In this document: positions 53,486-62,162 of the stretch, piece by piece
Numbering within the stretch: position 1 is the first letter of the stretch
How the letters are laid out: each line of letters starts with the position of its first letter
Origin: Paraburkholderia panacisoli
Lineage (GTDB): Bacteria; Pseudomonadota; Gammaproteobacteria; Burkholderiales; Burkholderiaceae
Assembly: GCF_008369935.1 (NCBI RefSeq)
Contig: NZ_VTUZ01000018.1
Span: forward strand, 1 to 64,000
Direction of reading: 5' to 3'
Length of the DNA stretch: 64,000 nucleotides
Notes under the pieces: model-generated
Seen by the model: only the letters and a program-made list of their open reading frames with translations
The model's database searches: none
What the model was told of the DNA's origin: nothing
Position numbers and translations under genes: made by a program

Positions 53486-54193
53486 ATGGTCAGCGGTCAA
53501 ACCGGACGCAAGCCGATCACCGGCATTTCGTCGATGGCCACGCGCCAGGTGCTGGCCGAACTCGCGCGGAGCTACGAGCGTCTGTCGGGGCGGCCGGTGG
53601 CGATCGAGTCGGTCGGCGGCGTCGACGCGGCCCGGCGTGTTCAGGATGGCGAAGCATTCGACTTTGTCGTGCTGGCGGCGGACGCGCTCGACCGGTTGGC
53701 CGCCGCGGGCCGCGTCGATCCGGCGAGCCGGGTCGACCTTGCGCGTTCCGGCATGGCGATTGCAGTCGCGGCAGGGCAGGCGCGTCCGGACATCGGCAGC
53801 GAAGCGGCGCTTCGCGAGGCCATTCTCGGGGCGCGCAGCATCGGCTATTCGACGGGGCCCAGCGGCGCGCATCTGAAGCGGCTGTTCGAGCGTTGGGGCA
53901 TTGCCGGGCTCATCGAGCCGCGCATCGTGCAGGCGCCGCCGGGTGTCCCGGTCGGGGCGCTGGTCGCGCGCGGGGATGTCGCGCTCGGCTTTCAGCAATT
54001 GAGCGAATTGATCCACTTGCCCGGCATCGACGTGATCGGCGCGCTGCCGCCCGACATTCAAGCCACCACCGTGTTCGCCGCGGCGGCTTGCACCGCGACG
54101 AGTCAGCGCGAGGCCGTGCAGGCGCTGCTGGCGTTTCTGACATCGCGCGAGGCCGATACTGCCAAGTCGCGAAACGGTATGGAGCCGGCCTGA
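53486..54193 (+). CDS. ModA-like binding-fold protein without signal peptide
   Basis: The product is 235 residues with a type II periplasmic-binding fold: TGISSMATRQVLAELARSYE, then FDFVVLAADALDRL, GPSGAHLKRLFERWG and GDVALGFQQLSEL, as in ModA/SBP_bac_11. There is no Sec or Tat signal or lipobox, so it appears cytosolic. It lies 13 bp after ligK and must be co-transcribed. It may sense or bind a pathway acid; no transport role is possible without export. An alternative start with a signal peptide is not visible upstream. Confidence 0.75.
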   Translation: MVSGQTGRKPITGISSMATRQVLAELARSYERLSGRPVAIESVGGVDAARRVQDGEAFDFVVLAADALDRLAAAGRVDPASRVDLARSGMAIAVAAGQARPDIGSEAALREAILGARSIGYSTGPSGAHLKRLFERWGIAGLIEPRIVQAPPGVPVGALVARGDVALGFQQLSELIHLPGIDVIGALPPDIQATTVFAAAACTATSQREAVQALLAFLTSREADTAKSRNGMEPA

Positions 54194-54325
54194 TCGCAGT
54201 ACACTGCGTGCTGCACCAATGCTTCATCTCGCGTCCGGACATCCGCCGGCCCGGACGACGCAGCGAGGGGCATGCGGCGCGGACCGGCGTGCGGCATCGC
54301 GCCGTACCCCTCAGGCTGCGAGCGC

Positions 54326-56266
54326 ATGAAACGTCCCCATCGTCCCGCGCCCAATGTGGCTGCGCCTGCTCACGTTCCGTTCGGAATCCGCGCGCTTTTC
54401 AGTCTCCGCAAGTCCGCGCGGCGCTGGCCCGTCGCTTGTCGCGCCGCGCTCAGCATCGGGTTGCTGGTGGCCGTCGGATGGCTGACCGGAAATATAGCGG
54501 CCGGCTTGACCGCGACGATCGGCGCTTTCACGTCACTCTACGCATCTGAGCGTCCTTATCACAACCGTGCGCGGGTGCTGGCTGGCATTGCGCTGTCGTT
54601 CGCCGTGGTCGTGAGTCTGGGCATGGCGGTGCAACAGCTGCCGTTGATGGCCGTGCCGCTGCTTGTCGTGATCGCGATGGTCGCGACGTTCGTTTGCCAT
54701 GCGATCAAAATCGGGCCGCCGGGCGCGTATATGTTCGCGCTCGCATGTGCCGCCGGCACGAGCGTGCCGGCCGCTCACATGGCCTTCTATCATGCGGGAT
54801 TGCTGGTGTTGGCGGGTGGTGCGGTGTCGTGGATCGTGCACATGACGGGGGCGCTGGTCTCGCCTAGAGGTCCGGAAAGGGCGGCGGTTGTTGCAGCGGC
54901 TCAGGCGGTCGCGCAATTTGCGGAAGCGGTCGACGCCGGCACCGACGCCGATGCGAACGCACAGGCGCGCCATGACGCGGCGTTGTCACTCCATGCTGCG
55001 TGGGCCACGCTTGTCAGTTATCAATCGTCCGACTCTCGTCGCGATGCGGTGCTCGCCCATCTGCTTGCTCTCAATCGCGAACTGCATCTGCTTTTTGCCG
55101 CGTGCGTCGACTCCACCGACTCGCGTGCGGCAAGTCAGACCGTGTTGGCCGACAGAGCACGGGAGGTCGGCAGGCGAGTGGCATCCGCCGGTGAGCATTC
55201 AACTTCGACGTATGCGTTCGACGTTCCGCTGGGGCGTCTGCGCTCGACAGAACTGATACGGGAAGCTTTCAGGCGCGGCTCTCCCGCGTCGATAGTCGCG
55301 GCCCGCGTAGGCATTGCGGTGGCGGTGGCCGGCGCGATCGGTGCAGTTTTCGGCGTCGAACGCGCGTATTGGGCGATGGCGGCGGCCGTGCTCGTTCTGC
55401 ATCAGGGGCTGGACTGGGAGCGAACCGTAAGGCGCGGCGTCGAGCGAACCATCGGCACGCTCGTCGGTCTCGCACTCGCGAGTGCAATCTTCGCGATCCA
55501 TCCAGAAGGACCGTGGCTCGCGCTGACGATGATGAGCCTTCAGTTTCTCGTCGAGATGCTGATCACGCGCAACTATGCGTTCGCCGTGGTGTTCGTCACG
55601 TCCATTGCGTTGCTCATCGCCTCGGGCGGCCAGCGTGTGGCGGAACCGGGCGCGTTGCTGTGGGCGCGAGGGCTGGATACGGCGATCGGTTGCGGCGTCG
55701 GGCTGCTTGTTTACATGTTCTTTAAAACACGTGGCTCGCCCATGTCCATCCGTCAGCGGATCGTGCTCGCGCTGGCGACGGTTCAGACGGTGCTCGAACA
55801 TCTCGCTAGCGGCTGCGTGACGACACCCGGAGGGCTGCGGGCGCGGCGCGATCTGCAGCATGGCATCTTTGCGCTGATAGAGTCGTATGAGGTGGAGGCG
55901 GGCGGCCTGGCGGGTGAGCGTGCCCTCGCAGCACGCATGCGGCCAGCGATCTTCGCTACGCAACGGCTCGGCTATAAGGTACTTGCCGCTTGTTGGGTTC
56001 TTGAAGCGACAGCGCGGGAGCAAATCATCTTGGCCGCATCCACGGATGCTTCGCCTGATGAGTTGGCGAACGCCGCGGCTGTGCTGGAAGAGATCATCGG
56101 CACATTGCGAGCCAACGGCACTGGTCCGGCTGCGCTTCAGCCCTTACCGGACTTTCTGCGCGGCGAGATAGAAGAGTTGAGAGAGTGGCTCGCGTGCGGG
56201 TCATCGAATCGCGGTGCGAATGCGCGGCGCGGCGAAGACGGACAGCGTAGCGCAGCGTCTTCCTGA
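54326..56266 (+). CDS. FUSC-family efflux protein
   Basis: The product is 646 residues from ATG 54326, or 664 from 54272 (neither has a good site). Two blocks of membrane helices (about 30-165 and 325-470) each precede a soluble helical region, as in full-length FUSC proteins. It has no HlyD, DUF1656 or outer-membrane partner. Placed at the end of the gallate operon, it may pump out surplus aromatic acid. Confidence 0.82.
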   Translation: MKRPHRPAPNVAAPAHVPFGIRALFSLRKSARRWPVACRAALSIGLLVAVGWLTGNIAAGLTATIGAFTSLYASERPYHNRARVLAGIALSFAVVVSLGMAVQQLPLMAVPLLVVIAMVATFVCHAIKIGPPGAYMFALACAAGTSVPAAHMAFYHAGLLVLAGGAVSWIVHMTGALVSPRGPERAAVVAAAQAVAQFAEAVDAGTDADANAQARHDAALSLHAAWATLVSYQSSDSRRDAVLAHLLALNRELHLLFAACVDSTDSRAASQTVLADRAREVGRRVASAGEHSTSTYAFDVPLGRLRSTELIREAFRRGSPASIVAARVGIAVAVAGAIGAVFGVERAYWAMAAAVLVLHQGLDWERTVRRGVERTIGTLVGLALASAIFAIHPEGPWLALTMMSLQFLVEMLITRNYAFAVVFVTSIALLIASGGQRVAEPGALLWARGLDTAIGCGVGLLVYMFFKTRGSPMSIRQRIVLALATVQTVLEHLASGCVTTPGGLRARRDLQHGIFALIESYEVEAGGLAGERALAARMRPAIFATQRLGYKVLAACWVLEATAREQIILAASTDASPDELANAAAVLEEIIGTLRANGTGPAALQPLPDFLRGEIEELREWLACGSSNRGANARRGEDGQRSAASS

Positions 56267-57301
56267 AGTGATTCCGCCGGTCGCACTGACTAAGCGTCTC
56301 ATTGGATGCCTCGGCGCGATGCCGATCGGCCGCGCGTGCGTTTGTAATGTGGTGCGCCGGTTTTTCGCGGTGGCTTGCACGAAGCCAGCCTTCGTGAGGA
56401 CGGTGAAGATCATTGCGCACAATTTCTACTGTCACGATTTTTATCGCTTTGCATCCTTATTCATTGTTGTTTGGTGAATCGGTCTGTTTATTATTGTATT
56501 AGTACTCCATGTCGTTCCAATTAATTCTGAATAACGGTTTAACAGCGTGGCGTGGCAAGCACGCAGTGTCGAGGGAAATGTAAAAGCTGGTAACGAAAGT
56601 TGACTTTCCAGAGTGTATCAGCCCGCTCAATCATTAGGCCATCTTTTTATCTAGCCGATCTTTACTCCCACAATAATTTTGGAAGGTAAATGACGTGCCC
56701 ACTCGACGCATCAGTGAAAACGACGGGCCTCAAAATGCTTTTGTTATAGGGTCGAATTGTCAAATTTCTCGGGCATCCGTCCTCTGATCATAAGAAGAAA
56801 GTTGAATTCTTGACGTAGCAAGAAATTATTAGAAATATTTATGCTATTTGGCCTATAAGTGCTATTTCTTCTGTTGGAAACCGCCATTTACGCGTACTAT
56901 TTACCCACGTCGACGCGTTTGTGGGAATAATTTGCCGAGCGAGTTGCGGCCTGTGTGCCCGTTTGGCAAGCGTTTGCGCGACGTCTGGCCGCAGTTTATT
57001 CGCGCAGCAGCAGGACTCGTAGTCGGTTGTCTCCTCTGATTGTCAAACGCGGTTGATTTACGCGTCGGCTCGCCATTGGCCATCGGCGGCGCTCGTTAAT
57101 TGCATTGCCGCATCCAGGCAGGTTCTTGTTCGGCATTCAATCAGAATTCAGTGCTGCACCCGGAATGTGCTGAAGACTATTCATTTTTAGTCGTGCGGTC
57201 TGGAATGAATATTCACCGGTGCATTAAATAACTCGAACTTCCAAAAACTAATATTTGGACTTTTTTCGAGAGAATTTTCTCGATTGTGGAAATAATTCGA
57301 C
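56267..57301. other. AT-rich spacer upstream of the GH-like lipoprotein
   Basis: No gene is seen. From about 56450 on the composition is markedly more AT-rich than the catabolic block. The last 50 bases hold the leader hairpin shared with the left-end paralogue. Confidence 0.5.
57267..57282 (+). promoter_or_regulatory. Leader hairpin of the 57302 lipoprotein
   Basis: CGAGA and TCTCG close a 6-base loop 20 bp before the ATG, preceded by six T and followed by GTGGAAATAAT. The left-end paralogue has the same layout. Confidence 0.4.
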
Positions 57302-58633
57302 ATGGTAAAGCGACGTCAATTTCTTGGTTGCCTGACGGCACTTGGTGGAAGCGTTCTTTTGAGCGCATGCGGTGGCGGCGGCTCGGAAGACGGGAGTGGC
57401 AGCACGTCTTCATCTTCTGCCGCTAAAGCAACGACAACGGCGCGTGCGGCCACCGGCTCCACGAACGGCACGGCCATGCCGCCGGCCTCGTCCATTACGG
57501 ACAAAGCAGGCGGAGTCTGGACGCTTTCCAACGGCGTCATCTACAGGAATGGCGCTGTCGTGGGCAACAACTACAACGTGTCGCTGGTACTTTGGTACGG
57601 TGGCAGGATGTATCACTGCAACAAGAGTGGTTACTTCTACGTGAATGCAGAGGTTGCCAATGGATGGCTGCCTTGCACCGATCCGCGCATTGCCGTCGCG
57701 CAGACGCCGGGTGGCTTCTACGGTATGAACGGGCACTATGACTACACCTACACGCCCGCGCAACTGGTCACGATCCTGAAGGCAATGGGCTGCACGAGCT
57801 ACCGCGTCGGTTGCACGTCCGACCCGACGCAAATCAATGCGGTGGCCAAGCTCGCGCAAACTTTCCAATCGGCCGGGATCAAGTTGCTTGTATTGATCCA
57901 ACAGGGCCTCTACGACAGCACCGGCAAACTCTTCTCCGGAGAGTCGACTGCTTACAGCGCCGCCTACTCGGCAGGCTCGACGATCGCACGCGCGCTGAGT
58001 CCTTATGGCGTCACCATGTATGAATGTGGCAATGAGCTGACACGCGACGGCGCCATCATCCTGGATTCCACCAACGCGGGAACGAAGGCACTCGACTTCA
58101 ACAATGCGAACTGGCCTGTCATGCGTGGCGCGATGCGCGGCATGATCGACGGGGTGAAGTCGGTCCAGTCTTCCGCAAAGTGCGGTATCAACTTCTGCGT
58201 GAACGATGTGGGCGCGTCCGACGCGTTGTGGGACGGCATGCAACCGGACGGCAGCGGTGGCCATCCGACGGTGCGCTGGGATATCACCACGTGGCACAAC
58301 TATGAAGTGTACGGCGACATTTTCAACATCGGCACTGACGGCGGTGGTGCTGGAATCGATCTGCCCATCTATTGCAAAGCCAGATATGGCGTGCCATTCA
58401 TGATCACCGAATGGAACACGGGGCCTGAACAAGCCGAGGCGTACCGGGCGAACTACATCAGCGCAAAACTGACCGAGTTCTATCAGCAGAGAAAGACTCA
58501 CAACATCCAGTCGGTGATGTACTACGTGCTCGATAGCGGAAACGATACGTTCGGCATTATGATGAACGGCACGCCAATCAATCCGTCGTATAGCGCATTT
58601 ACGAGCTTCACCGCGAGCAACCCGGACAATTAA
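57302..58633 (+). CDS. Tat-type lipoprotein with glycoside hydrolase-like domain
   Basis: The product is 443 residues. The N-terminus has KRRQFLGC (twin-Arg-like) and a lipobox (LLSAC, C23), then a Ser/Thr linker. One WTL/NKSG module spans about 65-115 and is followed by a clan A-like (beta/alpha)8 domain. E245 in YECGNEL would be the acid/base and E370 in MITEWNTG the nucleophile; their spacing fits GH5/GH39-type retaining enzymes. It lies beside exopolysaccharide genes, so it may trim or remodel the polymer at the cell surface. The family number and linkage cannot be told. Confidence 0.8.
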   Translation: MVKRRQFLGCLTALGGSVLLSACGGGGSEDGSGSTSSSSAAKATTTARAATGSTNGTAMPPASSITDKAGGVWTLSNGVIYRNGAVVGNNYNVSLVLWYGGRMYHCNKSGYFYVNAEVANGWLPCTDPRIAVAQTPGGFYGMNGHYDYTYTPAQLVTILKAMGCTSYRVGCTSDPTQINAVAKLAQTFQSAGIKLLVLIQQGLYDSTGKLFSGESTAYSAAYSAGSTIARALSPYGVTMYECGNELTRDGAIILDSTNAGTKALDFNNANWPVMRGAMRGMIDGVKSVQSSAKCGINFCVNDVGASDALWDGMQPDGSGGHPTVRWDITTWHNYEVYGDIFNIGTDGGGAGIDLPIYCKARYGVPFMITEWNTGPEQAEAYRANYISAKLTEFYQQRKTHNIQSVMYYVLDSGNDTFGIMMNGTPINPSYSAFTSFTASNPDN

Positions 58634-58667
58634 GCCGGTGAGAGCGCTTCGCGGACAATAGATCTGA

Positions 58668-58704
58668 CCTCTCTTCGCTTCGGCAAAGGGAGGCCGGGTT
58701 GTTT
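58668..58704. terminator. Possible terminator between convergent genes
   Basis: CCTCTCTT and AAAGGGAGG pair imperfectly around CGCTTCGGC, and GTTGTTTT follows. It is 35 bp after the lipoprotein stop. Confidence 0.4.
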
Positions 58705-58789
58705 TGGTCCTGCTTCAATTCGATCCGCAACGGGCTCAGGCAAGCGGCGTTATCCAATACGTCGTCGTCTTTTGCGTCGCACGTTCAGT

Positions 58790-59797
58790 TCAGACAAGCA
58801 ACTTTCCCCAATCGTAGTCGACGCGGTCAGGCGTGAACGGCAATACGCCGGCGCCCGGTGTGAACGTCAACTCGCCGAAGTACACCAGGTTATCTGGCGC
58901 GTACAAATCCACGCGAACATAGTCGAAGTCTTCGCACAGGGTGACCGCCGCGTTCAGCACCGAGTCCAGATTCGTTGGACGAGGCCCGGGCGCGGCGCTT
59001 CGTTTATAGAAGCCGATCGCGATGTCGAGATGATTCCAGTCGACGTCGTACACGTCGCCATGCGTCGAGCTTCCGAATCGATCCGATATCACGAGAATGT
59101 AGATGATTGGCCGACCCGGCCGTCCGTTGAAGCAGTGCAGCTTGAGATCCGCCGGTATCTGGCCGCGCTGGTCCAGAAGCAACCGCTCGAAGAAGACGCG
59201 CGGCTTGATTGCGCGGTAGTGCCGCTCGCGTGCTATGTCGTAAAAATCGGTGGCCAACCACTGCGCTGCTCGAAGTTGCAGTTTTTCGAAAGACGTCTGC
59301 GATTTGTCTCTTACCACTTCGACGAAACTGCTGCCGTGATTTGCCTTCATTACAAAGGCATCCGGCAGAGCGTCGAAGACCTCTCGGGTGAACACATCCG
59401 GCGCCGCGATCAACGGTATCAGATGCTCCTCGCCGATCTTGCCGGCGACGTATTCACGCACCAGAAGCTTGTCGGTCAAATTGATGAAGCGAGGATCGGG
59501 CCTGAGGCTGCGTTGCAGAATCTTTTCGTTGAAGGTGGCCGGACGAAGCAGATTGGGATAACGGCCAATGCATTTGTGATGCAACAAACTCAGGAAGAGC
59601 GCATCCGGCAGGACGGACTTCGCCGCTTCCTTCATTCTTCTGACAAGAGGAACCGAATGCGGAGGCAGGCGATAAGGATCTATCGGCATCCGTCCCACCT
59701 CGGCGGACGCACTATCTTCGGACGCCACAGCTTCCTGGCGCCTCGGGGCGGATGCGGGGGCTTCGCCATCGAACTGGGTGGACTTCATTGTTGTCAT
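58790..59797 (-). CDS. TupA-like ATP-grasp protein
   Basis: The product is 335 residues. The ATPgrasp_TupA pattern is present: TFNEKILQRSLRPDPRF, TDKLLVREYV, MKANHGSSFVEVV, then LKLHCFNG and DFDYVRVDLYAPD.VYFGELTF with metal/ATP Asp and Glu residues. Proteins of this family occur in capsule and teichuronopeptide loci, where they are thought to join amino acids or modify sugars with ATP. It follows the AraC gene by 45 bp on the same strand. Confidence 0.8.
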   Translation of the reverse strand: MTTMKSTQFDGEAPASAPRRQEAVASEDSASAEVGRMPIDPYRLPPHSVPLVRRMKEAAKSVLPDALFLSLLHHKCIGRYPNLLRPATFNEKILQRSLRPDPRFINLTDKLLVREYVAGKIGEEHLIPLIAAPDVFTREVFDALPDAFVMKANHGSSFVEVVRDKSQTSFEKLQLRAAQWLATDFYDIARERHYRAIKPRVFFERLLLDQRGQIPADLKLHCFNGRPGRPIIYILVISDRFGSSTHGDVYDVDWNHLDIAIGFYKRSAAPGPRPTNLDSVLNAAVTLCEDFDYVRVDLYAPDNLVYFGELTFTPGAGVLPFTPDRVDYDWGKLLV

Positions 59798-59842
59798 GTA
59801 CGAGATCCATAACTGGTGGCGTCGCGAAGCGTTGTTCGACGC

Positions 59843-60814
59843 TCAAGGGGCTTCGCGCACTATCTCAGTTGCGGCGTTCCAACTTTCCTCATGCGTCAGG
59901 CACCGTTCTTCGGACTCGAAATGTTGCCGGGCGCGAAATTGCGTGGGCGACATGCCGTAGCGTTCCTTGAAGAGCCGGCCCAGACGGTTGCCGTCGCCCA
60001 TTCCACAGCGCCGTGCAATCTTGTCGACTGGCAAGTCGGTATTGCGCAGCATCGACGACACAACCTCGAAGCGCGTACGCAATAGATATTCGAGCGGTGT
60101 CATGCCGAATTCGCACTTGAAGCGGCGCTGGAAATTGCGCTTGCTCATCGCCGCGCATTCGGCGGCCTGGGCGACCGAAATTGCGTTGCTATAGTTCTCC
60201 TTGATCCAGCGTGCCGACTCGCGGATCTTCTCGGTCGTGGTGGTGATGCTCGCTTCGTCGAGATCCGGTTTGTTCTTCTCCTTATAGCTCGTTTGCAGAA
60301 TACGGGCGATCTTTCGGGCGATGTCGGAACTCAGGTCGCGCTCGATCTGCGCAAGCGCCAGGTCGGTAGGTGTCACACCGCCACCGTCCTGCATGACGTC
60401 GCTTCTGTCGTCGAATAGAAAGATGGGCACGGTCGATTGCAACGGATTGCGGCACACGACCGCTAGATTCGCGCCTTGCTGGATGCGAACCGAGGCGATC
60501 GATCCTTGCAGGGAAATCCACGCGAGAAAGCGATCGTTGGATTCCGCGGTTTCGGCCGCGTCACGGCAAGCGACAAAGAAAGCATGGAAATCCGAGAGGC
60601 TGTAGCGTTTGAGGCTCTGCGTCCAGATCGAAATGCTGGACGAGCTGGTCACCACGCCGCCTTCGTCCGACAGCACCGAGAACCTGTATGGAGCTTGCTG
60701 GCCTGCATCCTTCTCGAACTCGTTGGCAAGGCGGAAAGCATCACCGATAGCTCCGATGGTTATCATCGAACAGTTCTGAAAAACCAAGAGACCAATGTGT
60801 TTCATAGCTGTCAT
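59843..60814 (-). CDS. GlxA-type AraC-family regulator (DJ-1/PfpI sensor + HTH)
   Basis: The product is 323 residues. The N-terminal DJ-1/PfpI-like domain (HIGLLVFQNCSMITIGAI) lacks the usual nucleophile-elbow Cys context and is probably a sensor only. The C-terminal double HTH has ISVAQAAECAAMSKRNFQRRF and VDKIARRCGMGDGNRLGRLF. It faces away from the autokinase operon and may control it and the ATP-grasp gene. Confidence 0.87.
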   Translation of the reverse strand: MTAMKHIGLLVFQNCSMITIGAIGDAFRLANEFEKDAGQQAPYRFSVLSDEGGVVTSSSSISIWTQSLKRYSLSDFHAFFVACRDAAETAESNDRFLAWISLQGSIASVRIQQGANLAVVCRNPLQSTVPIFLFDDRSDVMQDGGGVTPTDLALAQIERDLSSDIARKIARILQTSYKEKNKPDLDEASITTTTEKIRESARWIKENYSNAISVAQAAECAAMSKRNFQRRFKCEFGMTPLEYLLRTRFEVVSSMLRNTDLPVDKIARRCGMGDGNRLGRLFKERYGMSPTQFRARQHFESEERCLTHEESWNAATEIVREAP

Positions 60815-62162
60815 CCATTCCGATGCTCATTGACGCGTGGCGCAAAAAGATCTGCGGAAGTCGTCCGGCTGTTCTCCCAACAAGCCAATCACTCCACTTG
60901 CGAGATTAACGCATCGAAATTTCCAGGACGAACTTGGCCGGTATTCGCGGGTGTTTTGGCGTAATAGTCATAGCGAGAGAAATTCTTACCTCGCCATCCG
61001 AGAAAAAGCGTTCTAATATCTATTCCCACGAGAAACTTTTTCCGTGACTAATGCGCAAGCCGAACGCGGACCGAAAGCGTTGCTGCAGGCGCATATGCGC
61101 GATGTGGCAAGGGCTGCTGCCAGGAATGGCGTTCAAAACAGAGGTTCTCTTTCTGTGAACTTTTTTTAAGGTTCTGATAACGCATTTGCACTGACCCGTA
61201 TAACTCTGTTACATCACTTGCAGTTAGCAACAACGCTTTCTGCGGCCGCTGCATTTGTAAAGCCCTCTGCTTAATCGGCCAATAACACCCGAATTTATGC
61301 CGATGACGATTGAATGCTTTTTTTGCAGTCTATGCTTCACTGCAACATCTACAGAAAAAAGTTAAGTCGCAATGGACTGACTTTTGACTTTGCATGGTGG
61401 AATGCTTTGGTTTAACACTCCATCGCCATGGCCTGGCGAAGGGACATTTCCAGTCACCATTATCCAGGACCGCTGGATGCCGTGTCGGACGTGGCGCGCC
61501 ACGCGAGCAAGCGGAACGCGACCGCGTTACTTCCTGCTGACATGCTTCTGCCGGTCCCGTGTTAGTAGCGTCGCGCAGGGCATTCGTGATGCGAGGTCCA
61601 TGCCGTTGCGGACCGCATCCTGAAGATCGACGTTGCGTGGCGGTGGCCCGGCTGATAACGAACTGTCCTCACGCAAGAGTCTCGCGATTGGCGCAAAACA
61701 ATTTTCTTTGGGCGTGTCCTCGGGTCTAGAGGTCGCTATCGTTGATGTCACGTGGACCCAATATATCTTCTACTTTTGCAAAGTAGGGGCAGACAATTTC
61801 CCGAAACCAGCGCAGTGCCCCCGTTGCAACGAATGAACTAAGCAATTATTTGGTAATACGAATGAATGGAGGCTGTTGAATTCTTTGAGATCGCTGCTGG
61901 AGAAATGAGGATTTTTGATGAAGTCGGCAATCCCGATCGTGACAAGCAATCGAGACTAGCAATAGGCCGTACTGTCCTCCGTCGTTCAGGCCGTATCGAA
62001 CGCGGTTCTCCGACCTAACCCAACCCAGCACGTCACTCCGAGGTGCTGCCGGTCAGTGCCATACCCACATCGGCCGGCAGCGGTTCCAGATTGCGAACTG
62101 GTGGTGCAGCGGAGCAGTATCGATTCGTTACTCTGCCCATCGAAAATTGGAAGGATCAAGCG
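60815..62162. other. Long leader/spacer upstream of the exopolysaccharide operon
   Basis: It has 1.35 kb with no supported gene. It is AT-rich around 60960-61400 and should hold the promoter of the autokinase operon. A good AAGGATCAAGCG site precedes the GTG at 62163. Confidence 0.5.

Noticed and set aside
61905..62018. Possible 37-residue leader peptide upstream of the autokinase
   Set aside because: The spacing to its purine-rich site is too short and the peptide has no recognisable feature.
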